Positions 22,803 to 29,978 of a DNA stretch of 29,978 bases are shown here, one piece after another. The notes beneath the pieces are model-generated. The model was not told where the DNA came from, did no database searches, and was given only the letters and a program-made list of their open reading frames with translations. Location of the stretch: assembly GCA_903868455.1 (NCBI GenBank), contig CAIPVK010000062.1, positions 1-29,978 of the forward strand. Direction: 5' to 3'. The position numbers were made by a program, and so were the translations under genes. The DNA comes from an uncultured Opitutia bacterium (GTDB lineage: Bacteria > Verrucomicrobiota > Verrucomicrobiia > Opitutales > UBA953). Every line of letters starts with the position of its first letter. The stretch's first letter is position 1.

Positions 22803-23159
22803 ATGCCTCGCGTCACCAACGCACCCTACACCAAGGCCCGCCGCAAGCGGACCCTCAAGCGCGCCAAGGGCTACTTTGGCAGCAAGTCCCGCCTCTACCT
22901 CCACGCGATGGAGGCGGTCATGCGCGCCGAGAAGTTCGCCTACCGCGACCGCCGCGAGAAGAAGACGGAGTTCCGCCAGCTGTGGATCGTCCGCCTCAAC
23001 GCGGCCTGCCGCCCCCTCGGCATCTCCTACAGCCGACTGATCGCCGGCCTGAAGAAGGCCGGGATCGTCCTCGACCGCAAGAACCTCAGCGAGCTCGCCA
23101 TCCACGACGCGCCCGCCTTCGAGGCCGTCGTGTCGAAGGCCAAGGCCGCCCTGGCCTGA
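22803..23159 (+). CDS. rplT: 50S ribosomal protein L20
   Basis: Early assembly protein that binds 23S rRNA. The 118-residue protein has the long basic N-terminal extension (ARRKRTLKRAKGYFGSKSRL, residues 12-31), the central RDRREKKTEFRQLWIVRLNA block, and the C-terminal globular domain with SYSRLIAGLKKAGIVLDRK. Length and sequence are standard. It lies 85 bp after rpmI. In other bacteria L20 is the autogenous repressor of the infC-rpmI-rplT mRNA; here infC is on the opposite strand, so any L20 control of this kind would reach only rpmI and rplT. A strong hairpin follows 20 bp after its stop. Confidence 0.97.
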   Translation: MPRVTNAPYTKARRKRTLKRAKGYFGSKSRLYLHAMEAVMRAEKFAYRDRREKKTEFRQLWIVRLNAACRPLGISYSRLIAGLKKAGIVLDRKNLSELAIHDAPAFEAVVSKAKAALA

Positions 23160-23179
23160 GGCCGGCGCCCGGCGCACCC

Positions 23180-23206
23180 GCGGACCCCGGCCCACCCGGG
23201 GTCCGC
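23180..23206 (+). terminator. Hairpin after rplT, probable terminator
   Basis: GCGGACCCCGG (23180-23190), a 5-nt loop and CCGGGGTCCGC (23196-23206) form a perfect 11-bp stem. The tail is TTGTCCGTGCTTGC, with few Ts, so termination may be partial or it may be a processing site. A pheS promoter candidate begins 16 bp further on. Confidence 0.65.
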
Positions 23207-23222
23207 TTGTCCGTGCTTGCGC

Positions 23223-23251
23223 TTGCCGCCCGAGGCCGCCCCCCGCATTCC
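23223..23251 (+). promoter_or_regulatory. Candidate promoter of pheS-pheT
   Basis: GCTTGCCG gives TTGCCG (23223-23228), a 17-bp spacer and CATTCC (23246-23251), 7 bp before the pheS ATG. No tRNA-Phe leader peptide or T-box is visible in the 99 bp between rplT and pheS. Confidence 0.35.
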
Positions 23252-23258
23252 TAATCCC

Positions 23259-24299
23259 ATGCAAGACCAGCTAGACCGCGCCCTGTCCGAGGCCGAGGCC
23301 GCCGCCGGCGCCGTCCGCACCCGCGCCGAGCTCGAGGCCCTCAAGGCCCGCCTGGTCGGGCCCAACGGCTCCCTCACCGCGGTGACCAAGGTCATGGGCA
23401 CCCTCTCCAAGGAGGAGCGCCCCGCCGCCGGCAAGCTGCTCAACGCCGCCAAGGCCCGCGCCGAGGCCCTGCTCGCCGGCCTCCTGTCCAAGGTCGAGGA
23501 GGCCGAGCTCGCCGCCGCCCTCGGGCCCGAGGTCGACCCGACCCTCCCCAGCCCCGACGCGCCCGCGGGCGTGCTGCACCCCCTCACGCGCACGCGCGAG
23601 CGCGTCCTCGCCACCTTCCGCAAGCTCGGCTTCGTCGTCGCCGAGGGCCCCGAGGTCGAGACCGAGTGGCACTGCTTCGACGCGCTGAACACGCCGGCCG
23701 ACCATCCCGCGCGCGACATGCAGGACACGCTCTACCTGCCCGCGTCCTTCCGCTCCGCCGACGCGCCCCGCAAGGGCGAGGAGGCCCTGCTCCTGCGCAC
23801 GCACACCTCCAGCGTCCAGGTCCGCACGATGCTCGGCCGCAAGCCCCCGCTGCGCATCGTCGCCCCGGGCCGCTGCTTCCGCCGCGACGCCGTCGACGCC
23901 ACGCACTCGGCCAACTTCCACCAGGTCGAGGGCCTCTGGGTCGACCGCTCCGTCACGCTCGCCGACTTGCGCGGCGTGCTGGACTTCTTCGTCAAGGAGA
24001 CCTTCGGGCCCGACGCCGAGACGCGCCTCCGCCCGTCCTTCTTCCCCTTCACCGAGCCGAGCTTCGAGATGGACATCCGCTCGCCCGACCTCGGCCGCCT
24101 CTCCGGCCGCTGGCTGGAGATCCTCGGCTGCGGCCTGGTCGACCCCAAGGTGCTCGAGGCCTGCGGCCTCGACCCCGCCGAGTGGTCCGGCCTCGCCTTC
24201 GGCCTCGGCCTCGAGCGCATCGCCATGCTCCAGCACGGCATCGACGACATCCGCCACTTCTACGCCAACGACCTCCGCTTCCTGCGGCAGCTGGCCTGA
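23259..24299 (+). CDS. pheS: Phenylalanyl-tRNA synthetase alpha subunit
   Basis: Catalytic subunit of the alpha2beta2 enzyme that charges tRNA-Phe. The 346-residue protein has the N-terminal coiled-coil tRNA-binding arm (about 1-85). The class II catalytic core has RTHTSSVQVRTM (His182 region, motif 2 side), NFHQVEGLWVD, FPFTEPSFEMDI and the motif 3 GLGLERIAML. The ATG at 23259 (MQDQLDRAL) fits the family start; the frame is open for 14 codons upstream without homology. The last codons are followed after 5 bp by pheT. The order after rplT is typical of many bacteria. Confidence 0.97.
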   Translation: MQDQLDRALSEAEAAAGAVRTRAELEALKARLVGPNGSLTAVTKVMGTLSKEERPAAGKLLNAAKARAEALLAGLLSKVEEAELAAALGPEVDPTLPSPDAPAGVLHPLTRTRERVLATFRKLGFVVAEGPEVETEWHCFDALNTPADHPARDMQDTLYLPASFRSADAPRKGEEALLLRTHTSSVQVRTMLGRKPPLRIVAPGRCFRRDAVDATHSANFHQVEGLWVDRSVTLADLRGVLDFFVKETFGPDAETRLRPSFFPFTEPSFEMDIRSPDLGRLSGRWLEILGCGLVDPKVLEACGLDPAEWSGLAFGLGLERIAMLQHGIDDIRHFYANDLRFLRQLA

Positions 24300-24304
24300 G
24301 CCCC

Positions 24305-26731
24305 ATGCGCGTCTCCTTCCAGTCCCTCCAGCGCCACGTCGACCTCGCCGGCGTCGAGCCCGCCCAGGTCGCCGAGCTCCTGCCCATGCTCGGCCTCGAG
24401 GTCGAGTCCGTCGCGAGCTTCGGCCTCGCGCCCCTCGCCCACGTCGTCGTCGGCGAGGTCCGCTCCTTCGAGAGGCATCCCAAGGCCGACCGCCTGAGCG
24501 TCTGCCAGGTCGACGTCGGCGACGGCGCCCCGCGCCAGATCGTCTGCGGCGCCAGGAACTTCAAGGCCGGCGACCGCGTGCCGGTGGCCCTGCCGGGCGC
24601 GGTGCTCCCCGGGAACTTCGAGATCAAGGTCGGTCGCCTGCGCGACGTCGACTCGCACGGCATGCTCTGCTCCGCGGAGGAGCTCGGCCTGCCCGCGGGC
24701 GAGGACGGCCTCCTCATCCTCGGCGGCTCGCCCGCGCTCGGCGCCCCGCTGCACACCCTCTTCCCCCCGCCCGACACCGTGCTCGAGGTGGCCGTCACCG
24801 CCAACCGCGGCGATTGCCTCGGGCTGCGCGGGATCGCCCGCGAGGTCGCGGCCGCCCTCGGCCGACCGCTCAAGCCGCTCGACCCGCGCTCGTCAGTCGG
24901 TCTCGCGCCCGCCCCCTCGTCCCAGGACGCCGTCGGCTTCGTCCGCGTCACCTCGCCCGCCTGCCCTTGGTACACGCTCCGCACCTTCCGCGGCGCCAAG
25001 GTCGGACCTTCCCCGGATTGGATGCGCCGCGACCTCGAGGCCGCGGGCCTGCGCCCGGTCAACAACGTGGTCGACATCACCAACTGGGTGATGCTCCAGA
25101 CCGGCCAGCCCCTGCACGCCTTCGACGCCGCCAAGGTGTCCGGCGGCGTCGAGGTGCGCGCCGCCCGCGAGGGCGAGCGCCTCGCCCTGCTCGACGGGCG
25201 CGAGGTCGCCCTCGACCCGTCAGTCTGCGTCATCGCCGACGCCTCCCGCCCGCTCGTCGTGGCCGGCGTGATGGGCGGCGCCGACAGCGGGGTCTCCGAC
25301 GCCACCGCCGACCTCCTGCTCGAGGTCGCCTGCTTCGTCCCCTCCGAGGTCCGCCGCGCCTCGCGCCGCCTCGGCGTCTCGACCGACTCCTCGCTCCGCT
25401 TCACCCGCGACGCCGACCCCGCCGGGGTCGAGCTCGCCGGCCGCCTCGCCGCGGACCTCCTCGCCGAGCTCGCCGGCGCGCGTCCCGCCGGACCCGCCGT
25501 CTCCGTCGGCAAGGCGCCCCGCGCCGAGCGCGCCATCCGCCTGCCCCAGGGCTTCGTCGCGGCCAAGCTGGGCGCCCCCGCGCCCGAGGACCAGGTCGCC
25601 GGCGTCCTGCGTCGCATCGGCTTCCAGGTCCAGGCCTCCCCGGCCGGCCTCGACGTCGTCGTCCCCAGCTTCCGCTCGGATGTCGAGCGCCCCATCGACC
25701 TGGTCGAGGAGTACGTCCGCGTCCACGGCACCGCCTCCGTCCCGGTCGGGCGTCCCGTCGCCACCGCGCCGCTCGAGCCCGAGGCGCCCGCCGCCGCCTT
25801 CGCCCGCGAGGCCGCCCTGCGCCTGGCCGGCGCCGGCGCCTCCGAGTGCTGCCATTACTCGCTGCGCGAGGCCGCCGAGGTCGCCCGCGTGGTCGGCCCC
25901 GAGGCCGCCGCCCGCCTCGCGCTGGAGAACCCGCTGACCGCCGACCAGACGCATCTTCGCGCCTCGCTCCTCCCCGGTCTCGCGCAGGCCCTCCGCCTGA
26001 ACCTCTCGGCCCACGCCGACCCCTCGCGCCTGTTCGAGATCGGCACCGTGTTCCGCCCCGGCCCCGACGGCCAGGTGCGCGAGCATCTCGCGGTCGCGCT
26101 CGTCGCCCTGACCGAGCCCACGCGCCGCTCCTGGCTCGCCCGGCCGTCGCCCGACCTCTTCGCCGCCAAGCGGCTCCTCGCCGACCTCGCCGCGCTCGCC
26201 GGGCTGGCCGCCTCCCGTCTCGCGTGGTCGGCCGCCGAGGGCGGCCTGTGGCAGCGCGGCCACGCCGCCGCCCTGGCCGACCGGGGCAGGGCGGGCGAGG
26301 GGGCCTGCGGCCTGCTCGACCTGCGCTGGACCCGCTCCCTGGACATCGCCGGTCCGGTGCTGGCCGCCGAGCTCCTCCTGCCCCGCGCGACGCTCGCCGC
26401 GCGCAAGCTCCCGCGACTCGAGGCCTTCTCGGCCTTCCCGCCGGTCACGCGCGACCTCGCCGTGCTCGTGCCCCTCGCCACGCCCGCGGGCGACGTCGCG
26501 GAGCGGCTCCGCCAGTCGGCGGCCAAGGCCGTCGGCAAGGAGATCGCCGTCGAGGCCGTGACCTGCTTCGACGTCTTCGCCGGCGCCGGCCTGCCCGAGG
26601 GGCAGCGCTCGCTCGCCTTCGAGATCACCCTCCGCCACGCCTCGCGCACGCTCGCCGACGCCGAGGTCGCGGCCGCCATGGACCAGGTCGCCGCCGCCGC
26701 CGGCAAGGCCGGCTGGACCGTCCGCCGCTGA
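24305..26731 (+). CDS. pheT: Phenylalanyl-tRNA synthetase beta subunit
   Basis: Structural, editing and tRNA-binding subunit of PheRS, 808 residues. In order it has an OB-fold tRNA-binding domain (about 40-150, with HPKADRLSVCQVDVGDG), the B1 region, B3/4 editing domain (about 205-375, with NNVVDITNWVM and QPLHAFDAAK), B5 (about 395-465), the catalytic-like core (about 470-690, with NPLTADQTHLRASLLPGL), and the FDX-ACB anticodon-binding domain (about 713-808). All domains appear intact. The ATG at 24305 follows the pheS stop by 5 bp, and gatC begins one base after its stop. Translation is probably coupled along the series. Confidence 0.97.
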   Translation: MRVSFQSLQRHVDLAGVEPAQVAELLPMLGLEVESVASFGLAPLAHVVVGEVRSFERHPKADRLSVCQVDVGDGAPRQIVCGARNFKAGDRVPVALPGAVLPGNFEIKVGRLRDVDSHGMLCSAEELGLPAGEDGLLILGGSPALGAPLHTLFPPPDTVLEVAVTANRGDCLGLRGIAREVAAALGRPLKPLDPRSSVGLAPAPSSQDAVGFVRVTSPACPWYTLRTFRGAKVGPSPDWMRRDLEAAGLRPVNNVVDITNWVMLQTGQPLHAFDAAKVSGGVEVRAAREGERLALLDGREVALDPSVCVIADASRPLVVAGVMGGADSGVSDATADLLLEVACFVPSEVRRASRRLGVSTDSSLRFTRDADPAGVELAGRLAADLLAELAGARPAGPAVSVGKAPRAERAIRLPQGFVAAKLGAPAPEDQVAGVLRRIGFQVQASPAGLDVVVPSFRSDVERPIDLVEEYVRVHGTASVPVGRPVATAPLEPEAPAAAFAREAALRLAGAGASECCHYSLREAAEVARVVGPEAAARLALENPLTADQTHLRASLLPGLAQALRLNLSAHADPSRLFEIGTVFRPGPDGQVREHLAVALVALTEPTRRSWLARPSPDLFAAKRLLADLAALAGLAASRLAWSAAEGGLWQRGHAAALADRGRAGEGACGLLDLRWTRSLDIAGPVLAAELLLPRATLAARKLPRLEAFSAFPPVTRDLAVLVPLATPAGDVAERLRQSAAKAVGKEIAVEAVTCFDVFAGAGLPEGQRSLAFEITLRHASRTLADAEVAAAMDQVAAAAGKAGWTVRR

Positions 26732-26732
26732 C

Positions 26733-27020
26733 ATGGACGGCGGCCTCGACATCGACCACGTCGCCCGGCTCGCCCGGCTGCGCCTGACCGACGACGAGCG
26801 CGCGCGCTACGCCGCCCAGCTCAACCAGGTGCTCGGGCATTTCGCCGCCCTCGCCGCCCTGCCAGCCGGCGCCGGCGACGCCGCCCCCTCGGTGGCCGAC
26901 GCCTCGCTGCGCGGCGACACCCCGGGGCCCGTCCTCGCGCCCGACGACCTCCTGCGCAACGCGCCCGCCTCCCGCGACGGGCAGGTGCTCGTCCCCCGCG
27001 TCGTCGACGACGGCTCCTGA
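26733..27020 (+). CDS. gatC: Aspartyl/glutamyl-tRNA amidotransferase subunit C
   Basis: Small subunit that wraps around GatA and helps hold the GatCAB complex together. The 95-residue protein starts with the typical IDHVARLARLRLTDDERARY and has QLNQVLGHFAAL in helix 2. The C-terminal LAPDDLLRNAPASRDGQVLVPRVVD segment (residues 70-92) is the family tail. It begins one base after the pheT stop and is followed 4 bp later by gatA. Its presence with gatA and gatB implies the organism makes Gln-tRNA, Asn-tRNA or both by transamidation. Confidence 0.95.
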   Translation: MDGGLDIDHVARLARLRLTDDERARYAAQLNQVLGHFAALAALPAGAGDAAPSVADASLRGDTPGPVLAPDDLLRNAPASRDGQVLVPRVVDDGS

Positions 27021-27024
27021 GACC

Positions 27025-28476
27025 ATGTCCGCCGACCTCCATCGCCTCGGCGCCGCCGAGCTCGGGCGCCGGCTCGCCGCCGGCGACCTCACCGCGCGCG
27101 CCCTGGCCGAGCACCTGCTCGCCCGCGCCGCCGCCCACCGCGACCTCGGGGCCTTCAACTCGCTGGACGCCGACGACACCCTGCGGCAGGCCGACGCCTC
27201 CGACGCGCGCCGCCGCGCCGGCGCCGCGCTCGGCCCGCTCGACGGCGTGCCCGTCGCGGTGAAGGACAACCTCGCCGTGCGCGGCCAGCCCCTGACCTGC
27301 TCGAGCCGCATGCTCGCGGGCTTCGTCTCGCCCTACGACAGCGCCGTCGCCGACCGCCTGCGCGCCGCCGGCGCCGTCCTGCACGGCCGCCTCAACATGG
27401 ACGAGTTCGCCATGGGCTCGTCGACCGAGACCTCCGCGACCGGGCTCGCCCGCAATCCCTGGGATCCCTCCCGCACCCCGGGCGGCTCCTCCGGGGGCAG
27501 CGCGGCCTGCCTCGCCGCGGGCCTGGCGCCCCTCGCCCTCGGCACGGACACCGGCGGCTCGATCCGCCAGCCCGCCTCGCACTGCGGCCTGGTCGGCCTC
27601 AAGCCCACCTACGGCCTCGTCTCGCGCTTCGGCCTCGTCGCCTTCGCCTCCTCCCTCGACCAGGTCGGCCCCATGGCCCGCTCCACCGAGGATTGCCGCC
27701 TGCTCCTCCGGGCCCTCGCCGCGCCCGACGCGCGCGACATGACGTGCCTGCCGGCCGACGCCCGCGCCCCCCGCGCGCTCCCGTCCGGCCGCAAGCCCCG
27801 GCTCGGCGTGCCGCGCCGCCTGCTCGAGGGCGTCGCGCCCGCCGTGCGCGCCGCGTTCGAGACGGCGATGGCGTTCTACCGCGCCGACGGCTGCGAGGTC
27901 GTCGACATCGAGCTGCCCCACTCGGAGCTCGCGGTGCCCGCCTACTACGTCCTCGCCCCCGCCGAGGCCTCGTCGAACCTCGCCCGCTACGACGGCGTGC
28001 GCTACGGCCACCGCGCCGCCGACGCCTCCGGCATCGAGGACCTCATGTCGCGCTCGCGCGCGGAGGGCTTCGGCCCCGAGGTCAAGCGCCGCATCCTGCT
28101 CGGGACCTTCGTGCTCAGCGCCGGCTTCGCCGACGCCTACTACGGCAAGGCCCTGCGCGCCCGCGCCCTGATCCGCGAGGCCCACCTCGCCGCGCTCGCC
28201 GGGGTCGACGCGATCGCCACCCCGACCGTCCCGACCGCCGCCTTCCGCCTGGGCGAGAAGTCGGCCGATCCCGTGCAGATGTACCTCGAGGACCTCTTCA
28301 CCATCCCCGCCAACCTCGCCGGCCTGCCCGCGCTCTCCGTGCCCGTCGGGTCCGACGGCGCCCTGCCGGTCGGCCTCCACCTCGTCGGCGCGCCCCTCGC
28401 GGAGGAGGCGCTGCTCGACCTCGCCGCGCGCTTCGAGCGCGCCCACGCCCTGGCCCACCGGGTCGCCCTGCCATGA
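27025..28476 (+). CDS. gatA: Aspartyl/glutamyl-tRNA amidotransferase subunit A
   Basis: Glutaminase subunit that releases ammonia for GatB. The 483-residue amidase-signature protein has the complete Ser-cisSer-Lys triad: Lys80 (VAVKDN), Ser155 in GGSSGGSAA, and the nucleophile Ser179 in GTDTGGSIRQPA. These are one residue on from the numbers known for the S. aureus enzyme. Other landmarks are GRLNMDEFAMGSSTE and GLVGLKPTYGLVSRFGLVAF. The ATG at 27025 lies 4 bp after gatC, and its stop overlaps the gatB ATG in ATGA. No truncation is seen. Confidence 0.97.
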   Translation: MSADLHRLGAAELGRRLAAGDLTARALAEHLLARAAAHRDLGAFNSLDADDTLRQADASDARRRAGAALGPLDGVPVAVKDNLAVRGQPLTCSSRMLAGFVSPYDSAVADRLRAAGAVLHGRLNMDEFAMGSSTETSATGLARNPWDPSRTPGGSSGGSAACLAAGLAPLALGTDTGGSIRQPASHCGLVGLKPTYGLVSRFGLVAFASSLDQVGPMARSTEDCRLLLRALAAPDARDMTCLPADARAPRALPSGRKPRLGVPRRLLEGVAPAVRAAFETAMAFYRADGCEVVDIELPHSELAVPAYYVLAPAEASSNLARYDGVRYGHRAADASGIEDLMSRSRAEGFGPEVKRRILLGTFVLSAGFADAYYGKALRARALIREAHLAALAGVDAIATPTVPTAAFRLGEKSADPVQMYLEDLFTIPANLAGLPALSVPVGSDGALPVGLHLVGAPLAEEALLDLAARFERAHALAHRVALP

Positions 28477-29951
28477 GCGACGCGCCCGCCGGTTGGGAGG
28501 TGGTCGTCGGCCTCGAGGTGCACATCCAGCTCCGCACCGGGGCCAAGGTCTTCAGCGCCGCGCCCTGGGGCTTCGGCGCCGAGCCCAACACGCACGTCGA
28601 CGCCGTCTCGCTCGGCCTTCCCGGGACGCTCCCCGTCGTCAACCTCGCCGCCCTCGAGCAGGCCATCCGGCTCGGCCTGGCGGTCGACGCCGAGATCCCC
28701 GAGACCTGCGCCTGGGACCGGAAGAACTACTTCTACCCGGACAACCCCAAGAACTACCAGCTGACCCAGCAGGCGCGGCCGGTGGTCGTCGGCGGCTCCG
28801 TGGAGATCGAGCTGCCCGGCCCCTCGCGCAACGTCATGGGCGAGCACCGCCGCGTCCGCCTCCACCACGCGCACCTCGAGGAGGACGTCGGCAAGCTGAC
28901 CCACTCGGCCGGAGGCTCGCTCGTCGACTACAACCGCGCCGGCGTCCCCCTGCTCGAGATCGTCACCGAGCCCGACCTGCGCTCCGCCGCGGAGGCCGAG
29001 GCCTTCCTCCGGGCCCTCCACGCGCTCGTGACCCAGGCCGGCATCTCCGACGCCGACATGGAGAAGGGGCAGCTGCGCTGCGACGCCAACGTCTCCCTCC
29101 GCCGCCCCGGCGGCCCGCTCGGCACGCGCACCGAGACGAAGAACCTCAACTCCATCTCCGGCGTCCGCGCCGCCATCGAGGCCGAGGTCGCCCGCCAGGC
29201 CCGCGAGCTCGAGGCCGGCCGCGCCATCGCGCAGGAGACCCGCGGCTTCGACGCCGAGACCGGCCGCTCGCACGTCCTCCGCTCCAAGGAGGACGCGCAG
29301 GACTACCGCTACTTCCCCGATCCCGACATCCCCGCCGTGCGCGTCGACCGCGCCCGCGTCGAGCGGCTCCGCGCGACGCTCCCCGAGCGCCCCTTCGACC
29401 GCCAGCGCCGCTACCTCGGGCTCGGCCTTCCCTACACCGCCGCCTCGGTGCTGGTGGCCGACGCCGCCACCTCGGCTTGGTTCGAGACGGCGCTCGCCGC
29501 GCACCCCGCCAACCCCGTCGCCCTGGCCAACCTCGTGGTCAACGACCTCGCCGGCCTGCTCGTCGCCTCGGTCGCCCCGGGCGAGCCGGCCCCCTCGCCC
29601 GCCTCGAGCCGCGTCACTCCCGCGGCGCTCGCCGAGCTCGTCCGCCTCGTCGATGCCGGCACGCTCTCCAAGCAGCAGGCCAAGGAGGTCCTCGCCGAGC
29701 TCGTCCGCGCCGGCGGCTCGCCCGCCGCCATCGTCGCCGCCAAGGGACTCGCCCAGACGAGCGACGCCGGCGAGATCGAGGCGGTCATCGCCGAGGTGCT
29801 CGCCGATCCCGCGCTCGCCGGCTCCGTCGCCGAGTTTCGCGCCGGCAACGACAAGGCCATCAACGCCCTCAAGGGCCCGGTGATGAAGCGCACCAAGGGC
29901 AAGGCCAACCCCGCGGTGGTCGACCAGGTGCTCCGGCGCCTCCTCGGATGA
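28473..29951 (+). CDS. gatB: Aspartyl/glutamyl-tRNA amidotransferase subunit B
   Basis: Kinase-amidotransferase subunit that phosphorylates Glu- or Asp-tRNA and amidates it with ammonia delivered from GatA. The 492-residue protein starts with WEVVVGLEVHIQL and has the family signature in RKNYFYPDNPKNYQLTQQ. It continues with the cradle domain (DYNRAGVPLLEIVTEPDLRS, CDANVSLRR, TETKNLNSI), then a helical region and the YqeY-like tail domain (about 350-492, with GTLSKQQAKEVL and GNDKAINALKGPVMK). It overlaps both neighbours in ATGA junctions (gatA before, the partial gene after). Assignment is firm. Confidence 0.97.
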   Translation: MSDAPAGWEVVVGLEVHIQLRTGAKVFSAAPWGFGAEPNTHVDAVSLGLPGTLPVVNLAALEQAIRLGLAVDAEIPETCAWDRKNYFYPDNPKNYQLTQQARPVVVGGSVEIELPGPSRNVMGEHRRVRLHHAHLEEDVGKLTHSAGGSLVDYNRAGVPLLEIVTEPDLRSAAEAEAFLRALHALVTQAGISDADMEKGQLRCDANVSLRRPGGPLGTRTETKNLNSISGVRAAIEAEVARQARELEAGRAIAQETRGFDAETGRSHVLRSKEDAQDYRYFPDPDIPAVRVDRARVERLRATLPERPFDRQRRYLGLGLPYTAASVLVADAATSAWFETALAAHPANPVALANLVVNDLAGLLVASVAPGEPAPSPASSRVTPAALAELVRLVDAGTLSKQQAKEVLAELVRAGGSPAAIVAAKGLAQTSDAGEIEAVIAEVLADPALAGSVAEFRAGNDKAINALKGPVMKRTKGKANPAVVDQVLRRLLG

Positions 29952-29978
29952 GCCAGGCCGAGGATTCGCCCTGGGTCG
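29948..29978 (+). CDS. 5' end of an unidentified gene coupled to gatB
   Basis: Ten codons are visible: MSQAEDSPWV. The ATG overlaps the gatB TGA (ATGA), so it belongs to the same series. Too short to identify. Confidence 0.5.
   Translation, partial: MSQAEDSPWV

Overview
The window is a dense, very GC-rich (third codon positions nearly all G or C) stretch of bacterial chromosome made mostly of core genes. It probably comes from Verrucomicrobiota, most likely Opitutae/Opitutales. That is inferred from a TIGR03790-family secreted protein, a long Opitutae-style ScpB, a peroxiredoxin with a DNTSACDKQ active site, a one-chain glycyl-tRNA synthetase, and the rpmI-rplT-pheS-pheT order. I see no rRNA, tRNA, CRISPR array, insertion sequence or prophage block.

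Layout. (1) 1-3400, minus strand: ilvD, then pgi, then the start of an unknown membrane-anchored protein coupled to pgi by an ATGA overlap. (2) 3505-11409, plus strand: scpB, pheA and a MlaD/MCE-type protein, tightly overlapped; then glyS; then an 845-residue membrane/coiled-coil protein whose N-terminal part resembles a membrane protein of marine T4-like phages; then a proline-rich lipoprotein. (3) 11390-13508, minus: a Fur/Zur-type regulator and a sugar-nucleotidyltransferase/sugar-kinase fusion resembling MurU-AmgK of peptidoglycan recycling. (4) 13608-14723, plus: metX. (5) 14725-19502, minus: a TIGR03790 protein, rpsA with a strong terminator, and a cardiolipin-synthase-like protein. (6) 19576-19914, plus: the fluoride channel crcB. 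(7) 19917-22115, minus: a peroxiredoxin, infC and an N-acetylmuramoyl-L-alanine amidase. (8) 22526 to the end, plus: rpmI, rplT, pheS, pheT, gatC, gatA, gatB and the first codons of another gene.

The main theme is translation: GlyRS, PheRS, GatCAB amidotransferase, ribosomal proteins S1, L35 and L20, and IF3. Around it are amino-acid synthesis (IlvD, PheA, MetX), central carbon (Pgi), chromosome segregation (ScpB) and envelope functions (amidase, MlaD, Cls, MurU/AmgK-like).

Two non-coding patterns stand out. First, six transcription-unit heads have a TTG hexamer (GCTTGC in four of them) whose first T lies 34-36 nt upstream of the start codon, which would put the transcription start on or beside the start codon and suggests leaderless mRNAs. 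Second, the 410-bp divergent region between the peroxiredoxin and rpmI carries mirrored tandem repeats: TTAGC-type 8-mers, then pyrimidine 7-mers. As a result both divergent transcripts would start with related leaders. The most unusual protein is the 845-residue phage-like membrane protein at 7767-10304.
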